Below, one piece after another: positions 60,907 to 64,000 of a DNA stretch of 64,000 nucleotides. This DNA comes from Cryptosporangium arvum DSM 44712 (lineage in GTDB: Bacteria; Actinomycetota; Actinomycetes; Mycobacteriales; Cryptosporangiaceae), in the NCBI RefSeq assembly GCF_000585375.1, contig NZ_KK073874.1, positions 8,343,913 to 8,407,912 on the forward strand. The letters are read 5' to 3'. The notes under the pieces are model-generated. The model was not told the DNA's origin. It searched no databases and saw only the letters and a program-made list of their open reading frames with translations. Every line of letters begins with the position of its first letter. The stretch's first letter is position 1. The translations under genes and the position numbers were made by a program.

Positions 60907-61429
60907 CCTCGGCCTCCTCCGGCACCGCCTGAGTCGCCGTCGACTCTGGCCTGTGACCTGTTTAACACCTCCATTTAATGGCTCCAACAGGTTGTGTGGG
61001 CGGAATGCCGCCCGTTCCTGCCCGGATAACAGGATGGTCTCTGTGCTGGCCGGACCGCGAGCAAGCGCTCTCAGGCGCGGGAGCGCTTGCCCGAGTCGTA
61101 CGTTTGTGATGCCCGTATGACGCCCGTCCGACTAAAACGGGCACCAGGTCGCCCGGGCACGATCACTCCGCGGTGATCGTTCCGCTCGCCGGTCGCACCG
61201 TCGACGTGGGAGCCATTCCGACACCGGGTGACATTTCTCCGGGACCCTCCGCGAGTCCTTGCCGTAAGGTTTTCGGCAAGCACGTCAGGACGGTCGGTGT
61301 GATGGCGGTAACAAGGCTCTCGGCGCCGAACCGGAAGCCGAGAAGACTGACATACCGACGTAGCATCGGGAACAAAGTCCGGCAACAAGCCGCGCCGCTC
61401 CCCGAGGTGTGGCAGAGGAGGACAGCCGA
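60907..61429. other. Intergenic region between polyol operon and korAB
   Basis: 523 bases without a credible gene. Apart from the DeoR site it holds GCAAGCGCTC (61061-61070) / GAGCGCTTGC (61081-61090), and CTTGCCG (61258-61264) / CGGCAAG (61274-61280). The first pair contains two AGCGCT cores 18 bp apart, like LacI-type sites. AGAGGAGGA at about 61415 is the korA ribosome site. Probably divergent promoters. Confidence 0.5.
60956..60992. promoter_or_regulatory. Nested inverted repeats before deoR-type gene
   Basis: ACCTGTT (60956-60962) is repeated inverted as AACAGGT (60986-60992), and between them is the perfect palindrome CCATTTAATGG (60971-60981). This is the only AT-rich spot in the leader and is 50-86 bases before the repressor ATG. 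Likely the operator/promoter of the polyol operon. Confidence 0.6.
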
Positions 61430-63319
61430 GTGAGCAAGCAGGTCCAGCGGTTGGACCGTGTGGTGATCCGGTTTGCCGGTGATTCCGGTGATGGGATGCA
61501 GTTGACCGGTGATCGGTTCACGTCGGAGACCGCGTCGTTCGGGAATGATTTGTCGACGTTGCCGAATTTCCCGGCGGAGATCCGGGCGCCGCAGGGCACG
61601 TTGCCGGGGGTTTCGTCGTTCCAGGTGCATTTCGCCGATCACGACATCATGACGCCGGGGGATCGCCCGGATGTGCTGGTGGCGATGAACCCGGCGGCGT
61701 TGAAGGCGAACCTGGCGGATCTGCCGCGGGGCGCGACGGTCATCGTGGACACCCATGACTTCACCAAGCGGGCGTTGGCGAAGGTGGGGTACGGGGCGTC
61801 GCCGTTGGAGGACGGGTCGCTGGAGGCCTATCACGTGCATTCGCTCGGGTTGACCGAGTTGACGTTGCAGGCGGTGGACGGGCTCGGGCTCTCGCGTAAA
61901 GACGCCGGGCGGGCGAAGAACATGTTCGCGCTGGGGTTGGTGTCGTGGTTGTATTCGCGGCCGATCGAGGCGACGGTGGGGTTCCTGGAGAAGAAGTTCG
62001 CCACCAAGCCGCAGGTGGCGGCGGCGAACGTGGCGGCGTTGAAGGCGGGCTGGAACTACGGGGAGACCACGGAGGATTTCTCGGTCACCTATGAGGTGAA
62101 ACCGGCGCCGATGCCCTCGGGTACTTACCGCAACATTTCCGGGAACCTGGCGTTGGCCTACGGGCTGCTGGCCGCCGGGCAGCGCGCCGGTCTGCCGTTG
62201 TTCCTGGGCGCGTATCCGATCACGCCGGCCTCGGACGTGCTGCACGAGTTGTCGAAGCACAAACGGTTCGGGGTGCGGGCGTTCCAGGCCGAGGACGAGA
62301 TCGCCGCGATCGGCGCCGCCCTCGGCGCGTCCTTCGGCGGCGCGCTGGGCATCACGACCTCCTCGGGGCCGGGGATCGCGTTGAAGTCCGAGACCATCGG
62401 GTTGGCGGTGTCGCTGGAACTGCCGCTGGTGGTGGTCGACATTCAACGCGGTGGCCCGTCGACCGGGTTGCCGACCAAGACCGAGCAGTCGGATCTGTTG
62501 CAGGCCATGTTCGGGCGCAACGGCGAAGCCCCGGTACCGATCGTGGCGCCGCGCTCCCCGAACGATTGTTTCGACGCCGCGATCGAAGCGGCGCGCATCG
62601 CGGTCACCTACCGCACCCCGGTGTTCCTGCTCTCCGACGGGTATCTGGCCAACGGCTCCGAGCCGTGGCAGGTCCCGGCCGTGGACACCCTGCCGGATCT
62701 GCGGACCGAGTTCGCGTCGGAGAAAAACCATGGGGAGGAGTTCTGGCCGTATCTGCGGGACCCCGACACCCTGGCCCGGCCGTGGGCCATCCCCGGTACT
62801 CCCGGCCTGGAACACCGCATCGGCGGCATCGAGAAAGCCGACGGGTCGGGCAACATCTCCTACGACCCGGCCAACCACGACCTGATGGTGCGCACCCGCC
62901 AAGCCAAAATCGACGGCATCGCCCGGTCCATCCCCGCGTTGGAGGTCGACGACCCCTCCGGCGACGCCGACGTGCTGGTGCTGGGCTGGGGCTCCACCTA
63001 CGGCCCCATCGGCGCCGCCGCCCGCCGGGTGCGCCGCGCCGGAATGAAAATCGCCCAGGCGCACCTGCGGCACCTCAACCCGTTCCCGGACAACCTCGGC
63101 GAGGTCCTCCACCGCTACCAGCGTGTGGTCGTGCCCGAGATGAACCTCGGCCAACTCGCCCTGCTCCTCCGCGCGAAATACCTGGTCGACGTCGTCTCCT
63201 ACAACCAGGTCCGCGGCCTACCCTTCCGCGCCGAAGAACTCGAAGAAGTCCTCACCAACGTCATCACGCAGGCCGCCGGCACCACCGACACGGCCGATGA
63301 GATTGGGATCACCCGATGA
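61430..63319 (+). CDS. korA: 2-oxoacid:ferredoxin oxidoreductase, alpha subunit (gamma-alpha fusion)
   Basis: Fused gamma and alpha subunits of 629 residues. The N-terminal ~190 residues are the gamma domain ([36 protein letters not shown]). The alpha domain follows ([34 protein letters not shown]). With KorB it makes 2-oxoglutarate ferredoxin oxidoreductase, forming succinyl-CoA and reduced ferredoxin; no 4Fe-4S motif is visible. The GTG at 61430 has AGAGGAGGA upstream. The first ~1 kb uses TTG and GAT codons far more than the rest. Confidence 0.92.
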   Translation: MSKQVQRLDRVVIRFAGDSGDGMQLTGDRFTSETASFGNDLSTLPNFPAEIRAPQGTLPGVSSFQVHFADHDIMTPGDRPDVLVAMNPAALKANLADLPRGATVIVDTHDFTKRALAKVGYGASPLEDGSLEAYHVHSLGLTELTLQAVDGLGLSRKDAGRAKNMFALGLVSWLYSRPIEATVGFLEKKFATKPQVAAANVAALKAGWNYGETTEDFSVTYEVKPAPMPSGTYRNISGNLALAYGLLAAGQRAGLPLFLGAYPITPASDVLHELSKHKRFGVRAFQAEDEIAAIGAALGASFGGALGITTSSGPGIALKSETIGLAVSLELPLVVVDIQRGGPSTGLPTKTEQSDLLQAMFGRNGEAPVPIVAPRSPNDCFDAAIEAARIAVTYRTPVFLLSDGYLANGSEPWQVPAVDTLPDLRTEFASEKNHGEEFWPYLRDPDTLARPWAIPGTPGLEHRIGGIEKADGSGNISYDPANHDLMVRTRQAKIDGIARSIPALEVDDPSGDADVLVLGWGSTYGPIGAAARRVRRAGMKIAQAHLRHLNPFPDNLGEVLHRYQRVVVPEMNLGQLALLLRAKYLVDVVSYNQVRGLPFRAEELEEVLTNVITQAAGTTDTADEIGITR

Positions 63320-64000
63320 CCGAGCCGCAGCTTCCCTCCGAGCCGCAGCTTCCCTCCGAGCCGCAGCTTCCCTCCGAGCGGCAGCTTCCCTCCGAGCGGC
63401 AGCTTCCCTCCGAGCGGCAGGTGGACGAAGGCCGTGCCCCCGAGGCGCTGCAGCCCCCCGACCGCCGCAGCCCCGTCGCCGACTCCGCCGGCAGCCCCGC
63501 TGCTTCGAGCCCCGCCGCCGTGGGTGGCCCCGCTGCGCGGGGTGCCGCGGGCGGTGGCGCCGGGCGCGCCAAGGCCGGCACGGTGGCGCTGGACTTCCCG
63601 AGCATGCGGCTGGTGCCCAAGACCGACACCCCGCAGAAAGCCGGCGACTTCAAAACCGACCAAGAAGTCCGCTGGTGCCCCGGCTGCGGCGACTACGCCA
63701 TCCTCGCCGCCGTCCAATCCTTCATGCCCCAACTCGGACTCAAACGCGAAAACATCGTGTTCGTCTCCGGAATCGGCTGCTCCAGCCGCTTCCCCTACTA
63801 CATGAACACCTACGGGATGCACTCCATCCACGGACGCGCCCCCGCCATCGCCACCGGCCTGTCCACCAGCCGCCCCGACCTCTCCGTCTGGGTCGTCACC
63901 GGCGACGGCGACGCCCTCTCCATCGGCGGCAACCACCTCATCCACGCCCTGCGCCGCAACGTCAACCTCAAAATCCTGCTGTTCAACAACCGCATCTACG
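63316..64000 (+). CDS. korB: 2-oxoacid:ferredoxin oxidoreductase, beta subunit (partial)
   Basis: Thiamine-pyrophosphate-binding subunit, cut by the window edge after 228 residues. After a repetitive N-terminal extension of about 110 residues, the conserved core begins: [31 protein letters not shown], and the TPP motif [17 protein letters not shown] to LLFNNRIY. The cysteines CPGC contribute to the 4Fe-4S cluster. The ATG at 63316 overlaps the korA stop. The extension contains a hexapeptide [12 protein letters not shown] repeat and a Pro/Ala-rich stretch. Confidence 0.93.
   Translation, partial: MTEPQLPSEPQLPSEPQLPSERQLPSERQLPSERQVDEGRAPEALQPPDRRSPVADSAGSPAASSPAAVGGPAARGAAGGGAGRAKAGTVALDFPSMRLVPKTDTPQKAGDFKTDQEVRWCPGCGDYAILAAVQSFMPQLGLKRENIVFVSGIGCSSRFPYYMNTYGMHSIHGRAPAIATGLSTSRPDLSVWVVTGDGDALSIGGNHLIHALRRNVNLKILLFNNRIY
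63322..63420 (+). repeat. 18-bp tandem repeat in korB N-terminus
   Basis: Five complete copies and a half copy of an 18-base unit, GAGCCGCAGCTTCCCTCC, with the third codon-pair varying between CCG and CGG. It encodes EPQLPS or ERQLPS in frame. Copies 1-3 and 4-5 are each identical, showing recent expansion. Confidence 0.9.

Noticed and set aside
1-64000. CRISPR arrays, tRNA or rRNA genes, insertion sequences, integrases
   Set aside because: No regularly spaced repeats, no cloverleaf or rRNA-like sequence, and no transposase or integrase frame were found by reading both strands.

Overview
The window is GC-rich throughout, with strong G/C bias at third codon positions, many GTG and a few TTG starts, and dense co-directional genes that overlap by ATGA, GTGA or TGATG. 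Actinobacterial families dominate: SARP/AfsR regulator, BldKN-style sensor kinases with HisKA_3 boxes, CGNR zinc-finger regulator, KorAB, and a nuo set without nuoEFG. It reads as chromosomal DNA of a filamentous or Frankia/Cryptosporangium-like actinomycete; the genus is inference. I saw no rRNA, tRNA, CRISPR array, insertion sequence or phage gene.

Layout. 1-6 kb: a sensor kinase cut by the window edge, facing a lipoprotein/ABC-exporter operon and a DrrAB-type exporter. 6-11 kb: MarR regulator, DHA2 drug exporter and a 1022-residue SARP-family regulator, read leftwards. 11-14 kb: CPBP membrane protease, NarL-type response regulator and kinase, with a near-perfect 18-bp palindrome in the kinase promoter and a degenerate copy before the protease gene. 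14-18.4 kb: nucleotidyltransferase, NlpC/P60 wall hydrolase with a repetitive Ser/Pro tail, DedA-PAP2 membrane protein. 18.2-24.3 kb: the most unusual cluster, comprising a trypsin/Nal1-like protein whose catalytic His is Tyr, an unknown 164-residue protein, a 1153-residue sensor kinase fused to an astacin metalloprotease and a YbaY-like domain, its response regulator, and an unannotated 55-residue CxxC protein. 24.5-29.5 kb: SMP-30 lactonase, two tandem MFS paralogues divergent from a CGNR regulator, HtpX.

29.6-44.6 kb carries a complex I set (nuoN, M, L, K, J, I, H, C, B, A, all leftward). It is interrupted by an unknown membrane-anchored gene, a TetR/MFS pair, an aldo-keto reductase and a TauABC-like importer. 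nuoD, E, F and G are absent from the window. 44.6-46.6 kb holds a YjfL/YjfC/YjfM-like trio. 46.8-49.2 kb encodes a large protein with a C-terminal TIR domain, a central P-loop ATPase and two degenerate TIR-like N-terminal segments, an architecture reminiscent of innate-immunity proteins. 49.3-51.7 kb is a polar amino-acid ABC importer.

51.7-52.1 kb is the scar of a vapBC toxin-antitoxin pair, with vapB lacking its 5' end and vapC internally deleted. 52.1-60.9 kb is a polyol or ketose catabolic operon (DeoR regulator, 1-phosphofructokinase-type kinase, binding protein, two permeases, zinc dehydrogenase, FGGY kinase, MFS transporter). The right edge holds korA (gamma-alpha fusion) and the start of korB, whose N-terminus carries an 18-bp tandem repeat.
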